A stretch of 64,000 nt of DNA, from positions 1,073,501-1,137,500 of the forward strand of contig CAJNDT010006135.1 of assembly GCA_905221615.1 (NCBI GenBank), given 5' to 3'. How positions within the stretch are numbered: position 1 is the first letter of the stretch; the number at the start of each line of letters is the position of its first letter. Made by a program: the position numbers and the translations under genes. The DNA is from Symbiodinium sp. CCMP2592 (taxonomy: Eukaryota; Sar; Dinophyceae; Suessiales; Symbiodiniaceae). A model generated the notes under the pieces. The model saw nothing but the letters and a program-made list of their open reading frames with translations, was not told the origin of the DNA and ran no database searches. Of the stretch, positions 52,690 to 63,492 are shown piece by piece.

Positions 52690-53320
52690 CCTGCAAGCTG
52701 AAGAACTCGGCCGAATCGCCCAGTCGTTCGTGTCTTCTTTCCAGAACGGCCTGGCGGTTCAGCGAGTCAAACGCCTTGCTCACATCGATTTGGCGGAAAG
52801 CCCAGAACTTCCAAAATCCCTGAATTAAGGAATATACCTCAAATCATATGAGGGATCCTATTATGATTTAAGGTATATTCCTTAATTAAGGGATTTTGGA
52901 AGGTCTGGGAGCAACTAGGCAGACCGTAGACCCCATTCTCGGCCTAACTCAAGGAGGCGGTGTAAGCTGAACAAGAAGTCAGCAGTTTGTCTGCCGCCCC
53001 CCCGCACACTGCGCGTGTGTGCGGAACCCCAATGCATCCTTGACCTCATCTTTGCAAAGAGCTTTGCCACGGCAATTCGGCGAAGCTGTGTGGCTGATGT
53101 GGGGGATGGCACCTTCGGCAATAAGATGATAAGTGGTCGGTTCCATGCCCTTGGTATATCCCGTCGTGAGAACTCTGAAGAATTCGAGCAGGTGGACTCG
53201 ACCTCCCTGGACACTGACCACACCTTTCAACAGCTCGGTGCTGGTGAGGTCGATGCCAACTGATTTCCCTAGTTTCAATTCCTCTAAATCTGATTGGAGG
53301 GGCAGGGCTTTGGGGGTTTA
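52690..53320 (-). pseudogene. reverse transcriptase remnant of a non-LTR (LINE-like) retrotransposon
   Basis: Reading minus: LEELKLGKSVGIDLTSTELL ... EFFRVLTTGYTKGM, then after a frame change RPLIILLPKVPSPTSATQL, RRIAVAKLFAKM, GGGRQTADFLFSLHRLLEL, TAG. Then an O element (52911-52800), and then IDVSKAFDSLNRQAVLERR. LLPKV.SPT...RPIA-like, RQTADFL and the DVSKAFD motif are blocks of the palm/finger domain of LINE-type reverse transcriptases. The YxDD block and endonuclease are absent. It has one frame change, one stop and one inserted element, so it is dead. Confidence 0.82.
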
Positions 53321-53419
53321 GGGGTTTAGGGATTTAGGGTTTAGCGGTAGAGCCCCCTGTTTTACAGGGATCCTTCTCTTATGGTTGAAGGTTCATATAG
53401 GAGCCCTGTTTGAGGTTTG

Positions 53420-53557
53420 TTTAGGGAGTTTCGGGTTTAACTCCAGCGGTTTTGACTCTTCAAGGGCATGCTTTGAAGGGCATCTTTCAATTCTACCATG
53501 GTTGTATGGGACACTAAGTAGACTTGCTGAGTTCAAAGGGCCCCCAAGTAGCCTGTA
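53420..53557 (-). CDS. exon candidate, unknown
   Basis: After CTCGTTTACAG| the minus strand is open for 52 codons (LLGGPLNSASLLSVPYNHGR). A different frame contains MVELKDALQSMPLKSQN. One of the two is probably real. Confidence 0.42.
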
Positions 53558-54207
53558 AACGAGTCATGAAAGCAGGAAAGAAAAAGAACGAACCCTAAAC
53601 ACTAAACCCCAAGCGCCAAACTTCAACCAGGTCAGAAACCCTAAACATGCAACCCCTACCTTAAGCCGGAATATAACCCACCTTTTAGAGGACTTCTTAT
53701 AAACAAAAAGTCTTATTAGGGATCCCTGTAAACAAGGTAGGTTCTTTTAGGGTCCAGGTAAACCCTAGTATCCCATATTCGCTAAACCCTAAACCCTAAA
53801 ACCCTAAACCCTAAACCCCTGCACCTTTAAACCCCTAAACCCTAAACCCTTAAAGGCTCAGACTCCCCGAGACTCCTTCGTTCTCTAAATGCACTGAGCC
53901 GAGCCTCTGAACCCCGAAGTGCCAAATCTAACATGCCCACCTTACCTAAACCCACCAGAGTAGGCGGAAAAAAAGCCCAAGACCTCTCAAAGACGAACTG
54001 AACCCTACAAGGGTTCCTTTAAGGGTTCTGCAGGGGTAATATGGGTTGTGGGATTCACGGTTTTTAGGGCTTCAGGGATCTCTAAAGACAAACTGCACCC
54101 TGAAAGGGCTGTAGGGTTCAAACACCATAATTATAGGATTCATAGTATAAGGGCAAAGGGCCCCTACTTTTATGGGTCCTTTGGTCCTTAAGGTCCAGAA
54201 GGGAAAC

Positions 54208-54306
54208 CCACGCGAACCGTCACGCAGGCCTGAAGGATCACCATGGCTGCCATAAAGCGTGAGCTCAAGGCTGTCTAAAGTTCGCGGGTGTAGGCATACC
54301 ATACGA
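54208..54306 (-). CDS. exon, unknown
   Basis: Acceptor CTTGGAAG|T, then RMVCLHPRTLDSLELTLYGS, HGDPSGLRDGSR, donor CGTGG|GTTTCC. 1+96+2 nt. It is followed by an AA element that would form the next intron. Confidence 0.62.
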
Positions 54307-54487
54307 CTTCCAAGAGGATACTATTATAAGGGCTCCTTCTTAAGGGCACCTAAGGTACGATGCTTGTTGGGCTTAGCGTTCCGGGCTTCGCGCTTGGACT
54401 TGTAGGGCTTTGTTGGTTGGGTGCAGAGCCTTAGTAAGCCTATCACTAAAGCACTAAACTCTAAATCCTCAACCCCAAACCCTAGAC

Positions 54488-54568
54488 CGTTGTAAGCCCA
54501 GGTGCTCTTACTCTGACTTTGGGGGGAGGCCTTGCAGTGAGCCGTAGAGGGCAGAGGAAGCGAAGCCT
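54488..54568 (-). CDS. exon, Ser/Pro-rich
   Basis: Acceptor TTGCCTTCAAG|AG, then ASLPLPSTAHCKASPQSQS, KSTWAYN, donor ACAACG|GTCTAG. 2+78+1 nt. Downstream of a CA microsatellite (54584-54611). The upstream donor was not found. Confidence 0.6.
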
Positions 54569-55449
54569 CTTGAAGGCAACCAACACACACACACACACAC
54601 ACACACACACCACGGATAGCGCTGTTAAGACATGGAAGCTTCCGAAAATTAGGGGTACCTTGCTTTCAGGTCCTTATAATAAGGACCCTACTATTTAGGA
54701 TACTATATTAGGGTCCCCTGCTTTTGGAAACACCCACATAATGACAAACTGCCCGCAAGCCCTACACCCTAACCCAAATACGTGTTCTAGACTTAGAGGC
54801 TCGAAGACCCCTATAGAGTGTTCGAGCCTTAAACCCTTTTGGGACTCATGTCGTCTGTAGCCCAAAAGCTCCATGTACCCATATAGTCATAGTAGGTACT
54901 TAGGCCTTAAAGTAACCATACAGGGACCCCTTTAAGGCCTAAGTACCTGCTATATGGGTACATGGAGCCTCAGGGTAGGGTACCCCAAACCCAAAACCCC
55001 AACACCCAAGATCCCTAACCCTGAAACTCTAGAACCTTAGTCCCTTCAGGGCTCAGTTGGCCCTTCAAGTCATGAAAAATGACCTCCCAGTAAAAAATCC
55101 TTATACGCCCGCAAACCCTACGAAACCCTTATCCCAAAGGGTCGTAAGTGCTGTTATGGGGGATACTTCCCACATCATAATAGCAATTCCTAATACAGAA
55201 ACCCTGCATTCTACAATAAAGGTACTTTGGACCCTTTGGGTTAGAAGACCTACAGTATAGAACTCCCCCAAGACATGAAGGAGCATGAAACCCCGGAGCT
55301 ACGGTAAAGCGCTTAGTTAAACCTTAAACCAGACCCTTAACCTATGCTGAGCTTAGGCCAGTGGCAGAAATTGTAATTTTCGCCATTTCTTAGGGATTAT
55401 AGCAACCAAAAATGAAAAAATCTTTCTAAGTACCTCTGAGCTAGACCCC

Positions 55450-55545
55450 TGAGCTACGAGAAAGGGCTCCTCGCGCCGCTTGCGGCTGACGCCGGGGAGG
55501 CACTGTGGACGCTTCCCGCTGTTGCCTCAGACGGCTTTCCCTAAG
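55450..55545 (-). CDS. exon, basic Gln/Arg-rich
   Basis: After TCCTTAG|G the minus strand reads ESRLRQQREASTVPPRRQPQ then AARGALS. Single-copy island. 3' edge approximate. The remainder of 55550-56280 holds elements H, AA and N. Confidence 0.58.
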
Positions 55546-56288
55546 GACGAAAATCCAAGGGTAAAAAGAGGGACCCTTATAAGGACCCCTACGTATATAC
55601 CCTTAATATAGCTATTATATACCCATTATATAGCCCATTATAGGGTTTAAGCCCTATGAGGCTCCGTGTGCCTATATGGTAGATACTTAGGCCTTAAACT
55701 ACCTATATAGGGACCATCTAAGGCCGAAGTATCTACTATAAAGGTACATGGAGCCTTTGGGAAGGGTTTCTGTGATTTTGGGGTTTTGGGGGTATCTTGA
55801 GGACGGAGTGAGCCCTGACGGAATGTCGGGTTTAAAGTTTAGGGGGTTTAGGGGGTCTAGTGTTTAAGGGGTTTAGGGTTTAGGATTTTGGGATCCAAAG
55901 GGAGTTTTGTGTTCCCCGGTAATATCCTTTCCTCGAAAATGAAGCCTAACAGGGTTTAATGCCACATAGGGGTTCATAGTACATAGGGGTATAGGGTCCT
56001 CACTTTTATGGGTCATTTGGTGCTTAAGGTTGCTCAGGCTATGAAGATAACACCAAATTTACCGTTGTGTGGAGTACTTTCCAAAACCATATAATGGTGA
56101 GTCCTAACATAGAAACCCGCAAATTCTACTATTGAGGTGCCTAGGACCCTTTGGGTAAGGAATGATGAGGGTTGTAGGGTTCAGGATGTAAGCCTTACGG
56201 ATGTTTAGGGTATGGGGTTCTAATGCTCACCTGAATAAGATTTCGGGGTTATGGCTGTAAGGAAGCCAGACTATGAAAGGCTTCTGGG

Positions 56289-56455
56289 CTAGCTTGAGCC
56301 ATCTCTGCCTTTAGGGTCCACTGGTCTCTGTATACACTTTGTGTGCTGAATATATGAGCCCCAAAGGGTACTTATCCAGCCCTTATAGTGTGTGCGCAGC
56401 TGCTGCGCAGGATTACCCAGAACTACACGAGCCCCGATACGCACATCGCGAAGCC
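56289..56455 (-). CDS. terminal exon, unknown
   Basis: Acceptor GCCTATTAAG|GG, then LRDVRIGARVVLGNPAQQLR, THYKGWISTLWGSYIQHTK, PVDPKGRDGSS, TAG. 2+165 nt. A competing frame through the acceptor (VGPVLQRKQVCLLRASR) is open for 45 codons, so the entry point is not certain. Confidence 0.6.
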
Positions 56456-56741
56456 CTTAATAGGCAAACCTGCTTCCTCTGTAGAACAGGGCCCACGAAC
56501 CCCAAACCAAAAAGCCCTAAGCCCCAACCGTCGACACCGGCTTGCAAAACCTACTTCACTGTAGGGTCTTGCAGAATCCTATATAAGGGTTTCTAAGAGG
56601 AACTTGCAAAAAGTTGGGGGAAGGGTAGTTTCAGGAGTGGTTCTCAAAACTATGGTCCCTTTTCGGGTACCTATCATAGTACGGCACCTATTATTTAGGG
56701 TATCCAATTAGGGACCATAATTTTGACAACCACCCAGGTAG

Positions 56742-57055
56742 ACTCTAGACAAGCCTGAGGACGAAACCCTGAACCCTCGACTGGAGACATTCGGTTGATG
56801 ATATAAATCCTAGGGTTCCTTTCAAGGGATCTATAGGGGTACCTAAAAGCAGTCCCTTTAAGGGATCTTAGGGTTTCAGGGTTCAGGGTTTAAGGTTTAG
56901 GTTGATGATATAAATCCTGCATGACCCACAATAAGGAATATACCATAATTCCCATATATTCCTTATTATGGGTAATGCAGGATTTATATCATCAACCGTT
57001 CAACCCATGACAAGGGCTTGCAAGGATTCTGGTCTGCCATTTCGAAAGACCGAAT
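56742..57055 (-). CDS. two exons around a composite A element
   Basis: Exon 57055-57001 (FGLSKWQTRILASPCHGLN) ends AACG|GTTGATG, i.e. the A element end is the GT donor. After the element, CTCCAG| leads into 56788-56742 (EGSGFRPQACLESTW). The A element (56794-56999) carries a GGTTCC/telomere module with its first 19 bp duplicated. Phase across the junction was not proven. Confidence 0.5.
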
Positions 57056-57437
57056 AGGCCTTAAGGCCCCAAATCTACCCTAATTCTCAGAAAGGGGTCA
57101 TGGACTTCCTGGGGGAAGGGTTTGGGCTTTGGGGGCTAGGTTTGGGATTTCACTACGAGGGTCCAGGAGCCTCAGGGTAGACCCTAAAGAACTCTAAACT
57201 CTGCAACTCGAAGCACTAAACACAAAACCCTAAGCCCGAAAAATGCAAAACCCGGGTCCAAGTAATCCTTATTTACAGTTTTGGTACCTAAAAAGGGCCT
57301 TAAAGTCCTATAATAGGGAGTACTTGGCCCCTCTGGGTGAACTCTAAAAAGTAGGTTGTTAATGTAAACCCTAATCTGGGATTTACAGGGACCCTACAAA
57401 AAAGTGGCTTCTGCTAGGTTAAGGTAAACCATGGATT

Positions 57438-57622
57438 CTAAAAGCCCCAGCAGCGCCCGCTTTTTGATTCACGCCGGCGCACTTGGGCAGCGACGAGCCC
57501 TAAGGGTCCATGTACTCATATAGTATGTACATTGGCCTTAAAGTAGTCTCTATATAGGTACATTGGGCCCAAAGTATATGCTATATGGGTACATGGACCC
57601 TTAGGGGAAAGCTCAGGAGGAG
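57438..57622 (-). CDS. two terminal exons joined across an Ha element
   Basis: Exon 57622-57599 (24 nt, after AACTTACAG|; PPELSPK) leaves by CTAAGG|GTCC. Intron 57598-57500 (99 bp, GT-AG) is the Ha element. Last exon 57499-57438 reads LVAAQVRRRESKSGRCWGF and stops TAG. Phase 1 is kept. Upstream exons unknown. Confidence 0.66.
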
Positions 57623-58315
57623 CTGTAAGTTTCTACTTGGAGCTTTCGGGATGGGCTCCTTCAAAGGCTCCTTCAATTGGGTTCATTTAAGGTTTCCTAT
57701 AAGGGGATCTAAAAGGGCCTATAAGCATTAAGGATTATGGGGTGCCACGAGGATTTTTGTTTGGGGGCGAGGGGGTTTGGGGTTTGGGGCTTCGGATTCA
57801 GGTGTGTCAGGTTTTACGGTCTAGGCTTGGGATATCTTAAGTGAAGCAAAGGACCTAAGAATTGGCTGCCTGGGTTTCAGGTTTCAGGTTTCCAGGTGTC
57901 AAGCTTTTAGACCTGGTGTAAGGCTTCCTTTACAGGGGTTGCGTTAAGACTTCAAGGATTCCTTGCAGGATGACCCCACGCATTGTTTTCGAAACCTACT
58001 TAGAACTACTTGTCTATATACCGGATCCTAACGTCCTAACCAAAAAGCACACCGAAGTCCTTCAATAAGAGGTAGGGTAAGACCCGTGAGTAAGGGTTGA
58101 CGATTCTGGGGTTTGAGTGATTCGGGCGTGCCTGTGAATGGAGTTATCTATCCCTTCTGCTTTGCATCTGAACCCTGAACCCCCTTAATAGCGGCCTTAT
58201 GGTGCTTAGTAGGTGGGCTGTTCGCTCTGAATATTCCGTCTGAGTCTTTGCGAGTTTTCGTAGTTAGCAGCATTACCTACTCCTATAGCTATTGCAAAGA
58301 ACCTTTCGGACTCAC

Positions 58316-58404
58316 GTCAGGTATCGCAGACTCCACTCTAGGCTGCTCAGAAGCCACACTGCCTCAAACCAGCGCTCAGCTGCTTTGAACACTCCAAGAG
58401 CGAC
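58316..58404 (-). CDS. exon with consensus splice sites, helical
   Basis: Acceptor TTAGCTCTCCAG|, then VALGVFKAAERWFEAVWLLS, SLEWSLRYL, donor CTGAC|GTGAGT. 29 codons +2. A further island at ~58275-58185 (KTRKDSDGIFRANSPPTKHH) may be the next exon, but the phase was not matched. Confidence 0.75.
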
Positions 58405-58731
58405 CTGGAGAGCTAAAAACTACGAATCCCATAGGGTTTATAGGGTTGAGCGTTTAGGATTCAAGGTTTAAGGTTTAGTGTTTAGGATTCAGGGTTTAGA
58501 GGTTTAGGGTTTAGGGCCATATTTAGGGTTCGCCGAAGGCTTCCTTTGAGGGATGAATAAGCCCGGATGTAGGGTTGCCCCTTTAATGAACCCTTTGCCC
58601 AACCTGGACCCCGAATAACCTACCTTTTTAATGACTTTTAAAATATAATAAAAACACAACAGGGAAGCCCACAGGTAATCCCAACCCGATCCCCTAAACC
58701 CTTACACCTATAAACCCCCACCCGATTCCCC

Positions 58732-58812
58732 TCAAAAGACGGGTTCTCTTGAGGAGAGAGGAAATTGCGCAGGCCGTGTTGATCCGGACACCAGGCGGCC
58801 AAAGCCAAAGGT
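58732..58812 (-). CDS. terminal exon candidate
   Basis: Minus strand GRLVSGSTRPAQFPLSSREP VF then TGA at 58734-58732. The acceptor is not clear. Confidence 0.55.
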   Translation of the reverse strand, partial: TFGFGRLVSGSTRPAQFPLSSREPVF

Positions 58813-58948
58813 TTACTGTTTAGGGCTTTAGGGTTGAAGGGTCTAGGGGTTTAAGGTTGAGGACCTGTGGCTCCAAAAACCTGCAGGTTTAAGGGTTATA
58901 CCGCATAATAAAGGAGTCATAACCTACTATTTGGTACAGGTAGGGCAC

Positions 58949-59032
58949 CTCGGCAGAAGCGGAATCTGCGCGAAGCCCGGCTTCGGCCATGTCCTCCAAG
59001 AAAGCTGTTGCTCTTTTTAGCAGATGGTGCAT
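58949..59032 (-). CDS. exon, well supported, helical
   Basis: Acceptor ATACCCGCAG|, then MHHLLKRATAFLEDMAEAG, LRADSASAE, donor GCCGAG|GTGCCC. 28 codons in phase 0 on both sides. An upstream candidate at ~59225-59185 reads LLHRFQAKPFVASHFNP. The stretch 59240-60230 is element O and TTTAGGG-like sequence. Confidence 0.74.
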
Positions 59033-60234
59033 CTGCGGGTATTAGGGGGTCTGTTGGGCTTTTTACGATTGCTTCAAGGGCCCCTTAAAGGAATCTGTAA
59101 GGTTGTCATTCTGAGGGTTTGGAGGTTCAGAGTGCATGTCTGACGTGTGGGGGCTCCGGGGTTAGGGGCTAGGGGTTAAAATGAGATGCAACAAAAGGCT
59201 TCGCCTGAAAACGATGCAGCAACTACTCAGCCTGAACCCCCAAAAACCTATATGTTCAGCACTGATAGGGAACTCATGATAACAAGGAACCCCACCTAGA
59301 CCCTCCATCTATCCTGTATTAGACCCTAAATGCTCCTTCTTTGGGACCATATACCCCTATTTGAGGGTACAAGGATGGTCCTGGCAAACGAAGGTAGGTT
59401 CTCTAGGGTGGAGGTACCCACATCCCTTAATTAAGGAATATACCTTATATTAAACTATAGGGGCATTCATATTATAGTTTAAGGTATATTCCTTACTTAA
59501 GGGGCATTGGGATCACTGGAACACTAAACCCTGTAAACCCTATAGATCCCTTAAAGGAACCCTTTAGGATCCCTTTAAAGGAACCCTGGGTATTCCTTAA
59601 TAAAGGGGTATTGGGATCTCTGGGTAAATCCAAAAAACCCAACCCTCAAGTGAGCTGGGCCTTGAACCCTGCAGCCCAACGTGGTATATACTCGGTTTAG
59701 GGTTTAGGGCTTAGGGTTTAGGTTTAGGGTTTAGGGTTTACGGCTTAGGGTTTAGGATTTAGCGTTTAGGGTTTAGGACCGGATTTAGGGCTTAGGGCTT
59801 AGGATTTCGGGCTTAGGTTTTAGGACTTAGGGGGTTTAGGGTTTAGGGCCCCCAAGAATTCCTATATAGGCACTACCTTGAAGCTGCAGTATATACTATA
59901 CTAGGCATCGATCTCAACAGTCCCCAAATTATTAATTATTAAAAAATAACGGAAACTAAAACTTCACCCACATCGATACCTATATAGTATATGGCTACAT
60001 CGACCCACAGGGAACGGAAGCTACACCTATGTTCTACATGGAAATGCAGGCTTGCGGTTTAGGGTCTATAGGGGCTTAGGGATCCTTAAACTTGGATCTA
60101 GGAGCTTAGATTTGAAGTGTAGGGCTCAGTGTTGTTACCGATCCTCAAACCCGAAAATGCCGAAAGCCGAAAATCCCCAAGCCCAAAGACAACCCGAAGA
60201 CCTGCTCACACCCCTAAAGGCCCTAAAGGGGTCC

Positions 60235-60302
60235 TCTAAAAGGGACAGAGCAGGTCGCCACTGCGCCCCATCGCCGCAGGATTTCAGTGCCAAGGTGTAC
60301 CT
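60235..60302 (-). CDS. exon, unknown
   Basis: After CCGACTGAG| the minus strand reads VHLGTEILRRWGAVATCSVP. The plus frame of 118 codons over the same bases is mostly telomere-like and is rejected. Confidence 0.55.
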
Positions 60303-60503
60303 CAGTCGGGCTCCGGGTTTACAGTTTAAGGTGCATGGTTTGGGATTAATGGTCAGGCATTCAGGTAGAGCCTACCTTTCCGAGGGCCTATATCGGAAAT
60401 CATACTAAGAGACCTCAAAGCGTAGTCCATCCAGAATCATTAGGGTCAGCCCTGATGAAATAGAACATCTCTAATCTTTGAAGCACATATGCAAGGAAAT
60501 CAT

Positions 60504-60618
60504 ATCATAGGGACCCTTAGGGGGGTAGGGGGAGGGGGGGTAGGGGATCTTAATGCTCATAATTTAAGGAAGTATAGTCCCCTACCCCCCTTTACCCCCC
60601 TAAGGGTCCCTATGATCA
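60504..60618. repeat. G/C-rich hairpin element, family X
   Basis: Ends CATAGGGACCCTTAGGGGGG / CCCCCCTAAGGGTCCCTATG with arms of GGGGTAGGGG. Single copy here. The arms hold four or more G-runs, so either strand might form a G-quadruplex instead of a hairpin. Confidence 0.85.
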
Positions 60619-60954
60619 TATTACGGAACATTAAGTGTCTGGGATTCTCAGAATCCAGCTAGGGGTCAGGGCTGAGGGCTTCTCAATCCGCGGGTTTGGG
60701 TGTGGAAGGTGTAAGAGGTCAGGGGCTTGAGGGTGTCAAGGGCCTTCGGGTTTAAGGGCTCAGATTTCTTCAGCGCGCCCCCCCGCCCCCAATCCCCCCC
60801 CAAGCACCCGCTTCAAGGAGGTCTTATGTACTTCAAGATAATAATCAAATTCAATCCTAGAAAATGGAGTTAGAAAGCTCGGGGGCTAGGATGGGGTTGT
60901 ATCTATGGGGCTTAAGCCCTATGCCCTACACAAGGGTTTGCAGTGGTGGGTTCA

Positions 60955-61036
60955 TTCGCAGGGTCCGAAGACAATCGCCTCCCACTTACATGGCTGGGTA
61001 TCTGGGTACCGAAAACCGGTTCGGTGCTTCTTTTTG
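60955..61036 (-). CDS. exon, unknown
   Basis: Two readings compete. KKHRTGFRYPDTQPCKWEAI then VFGPCE runs through a GTAAGT unspliced. QKEAPNRFSVPRYPAM uses that GTAAGT as donor. I favour the first for its composition. Confidence 0.52.
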
Positions 61037-62015
61037 CTTCTATAGTGCCCTAACCCCAAGGGTCTAAGTACCCAATAATCATATACTCTCCAAAATCCTA
61101 AGCTACGTAGCTACTATCCTAAAGCCGAGTACCTAATTATTGGGTCCTTTGGACCCTTGGGGTAAACCCTACACCCTAAGTGCTTCATTCTTGCTTTTAC
61201 AGTGCGTCGGTTTAGGATAGCGTTTAGGACCCTGAGCTCCAAATCGAAAACTCTAGACCCTAAGCTCAACACCTAGACCCAACAGCAACCTAGGAAGAAA
61301 AAGGGTGCCCTTTTTGGTTTAAGGGGGGTTATAAGGGAACCTAAACCCTCAAAAAGGGAATAAGGGCCTACTCTGGGTCCTAGACACCTGATGTATAGGG
61401 TTTTAAAGAGTTTAGGGATGTATACTCATCTTTAGCCCACTTAGACCCGTAAACGTGTGCTTTGTTGCGTCTTGTAGCAGGATGGGACACACGCCATAAT
61501 AGAAAATAAATGTATCCAAAGAACGGTGCCAAAATTCAGGGTCCAAGTATGGCATTCCCGATAAGTCCAAACCCTGAACCCTAAACCCCTAAACCCGGAC
61601 CCCTAAACCCCTATATAACCCTCAACACCTAAACCCCTAAACCCTAAACCTTAGCAACCCTAAACCCTTATAGACCATAGACCCTAAACCCTACCTTAAC
61701 CCTGAAGACCCTACCTTTTTAAGGACTTATATAAGGAAAACATAATAAGGAACCCTGAAAAAGTAGGTTCTTCAGGCTTAAGGTAAACCCTGAAGCCACC
61801 GAAAAGCGGGATCAAAGCCCAGAAGCCCTAAAGCCCTAAACCGTTGGAAACCCTAAACTTAGAAGCTGCCCTCACCCTGTAATAGTGGTATAATAAGAAT
61901 ATAATAGGGCCCTAATATACTCCTTATAGTCACTATTACAGGGTGGGGGCAGCCTCTAACCCTAAACCCTTATAGACCCTAAACCCTGAATCCGAAGCCC
62001 TTAACCCTAAACCCA

Positions 62016-62122
62016 AAGCCACGGAAATGTGCGATCAAAGCCCAGAAGCGAGAGGAGGTCTGGGACAAGGCCGCTGCTCTTCGCCCCGGACATCAGCTCA
62101 ACCTCGGAAGACTTCGACAGCC
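62016..62122 (-). CDS. exon, well supported, unknown
   Basis: Acceptor CAACACTTAG|GG, then LSKSSEVELMSGAKSSGLVP, DLLSLLGFDRTFPW. About 36 bp around CTTCTGGGCTTTGATC are repeated (diverged) at ~61835-61800, beyond the W element. That fits an intron flanked by duplicated exon sequence. Confidence 0.68.
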
Positions 62123-62599
62123 CTAAGTGTTGCAGTTTCCTAGAGGCTCCATATATAGTACCATTTTGGAATTAGGTCCCCAAAACCACAATAAGAATGG
62201 TCTTTTGGGGCCAAATTCCATAATGGCACTATACATGGAGCCTCTGGGCTTTTAAGGCTTTATAGGAAACCCAGAGGGTCCAAGTACTCCCTACTATCGG
62301 ACTTTAGGGCCTTTTGTGCTACCAAAAACCATAAACAAGGACGACTTGGGTCCTACAGGTTGCAGGTTTTGCTTACCTGGACGGAGACTGAGCTAGGGTT
62401 TAGGGTCTTAGGGTTTTAGGGTTTGAGGAATAGAGGTTAGGGAATATGGGATACTAGGGTTTACCTGGACCCTAAGGAACCGACCGTTTTAGGGCTCCCT
62501 GATATTATTTCTTTATATAAGTCCTGAAATAGGTAGGTTAAGTGGGGTTGAGGTAGAGCTTTATAGGAAAGACTTCAAAAGCTCCAAAGGTGGCAGTTA

Positions 62600-62837
62600 T
62601 GCTTAGAGCTCTAGAGTAAGGCTTAATTAGTATCGAACTTACGCTAAAAAAAACTTCAAAAGGATTCGAGCTTCTCTTTAGTTCAGTATGGAAGTTCATA
62701 GAGCATATGCTACAACGCCGGCGCGTATGGCGGACGGTGAACGTCGGCTCGTATGGCGGACGCAACAGCGACGAGTTCAGTATAGTTTTGAAAGACTTCC
62801 AAAGCCCTAAGGGTTGCACTTTTGCAGGACCCCCCAA
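62600..62837 (-). CDS. open frame with internal duplication, doubtful
   Basis: Minus frame LGLWKSFKTILNSSLLRPP, RHTRRRCSICSMNFHTEL, ending in a poly-T tract. CGTCCGCCATACG occurs twice in tandem (unit about 26 bp). No splice site fixed. Confidence 0.35.
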
Positions 62838-62860
62838 CGGCTCTTTAGAGGAGCCCTTAG

Positions 62861-63430
62861 GGTCCTGAATAGTGGGTATTTAGGGTATAGCAATGGGTAG
62901 CTTGGGGGGTCTAAGTTGCTTAGGGCTTTAGAAGTTCCTTATAGGTTTAAAACCCTAGGGATCTAAAGACTCTTATGGGTCCTGAATAGTGGGTATTTAG
63001 GGTATAGCAATGGGTAGCTTGGGGGGTCTAAGTTGCTTAGGGCTTTAGAAGTTCCGTATAGGTTTAAAACCCTAGGGATCTAAAGACTCTTATGGGTCCT
63101 GAATAGTGGGTATTTAGGGTATAGCAATGGGTAGCTTGGGGGGTCTAAATTGCTTAGGGCTTTAGAAGTTCCGTATAGGTTTAAAACCCTCGGGATCTAC
63201 AGACTCTTATGGGTCCTGAATAGTGGGTATTTAGGGTATAGCAATGGGTAGCTTGGGGGCTCTAAGTAGGGCTTTAGAAGTTCCGTATAGGTTTAAAACC
63301 CTAGGGATCTAAAGACTCTTATGGGTCCTGAATAGTGGGTATTTAGGGTATAGCAATGGGTAGCTTGGGGGGTCTAAGTTGCTTAAGGCTTTAGAAGTTC
63401 CGTATAGTTTTAAAACCCTAGGGACCTAGA
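62861..63430. repeat. 117-bp tandem repeat, nearly five copies
   Basis: Units start at 62861, 62978, 63095, 63212 and 63324 with GGTCCTGAATAGTGGG and contain GGGTAGCTTGGGGGGTC and TTTAAAACCCTAGGGATC. The fourth unit is 5 bp shorter. Copies are more than 95% alike, so the expansion is recent. Confidence 0.95.
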
Positions 63431-63492
63431 CATCTAAGAATCTTATAGTAAGGCTTTTGGGCCCAAAGACCATACTCTATCAGGCTTCTGGG

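Noticed and set aside
62861-63430. CRISPR array
   Set aside because: Repeat unit is 117 bp in direct tandem without unique spacers, and the host is eukaryotic.
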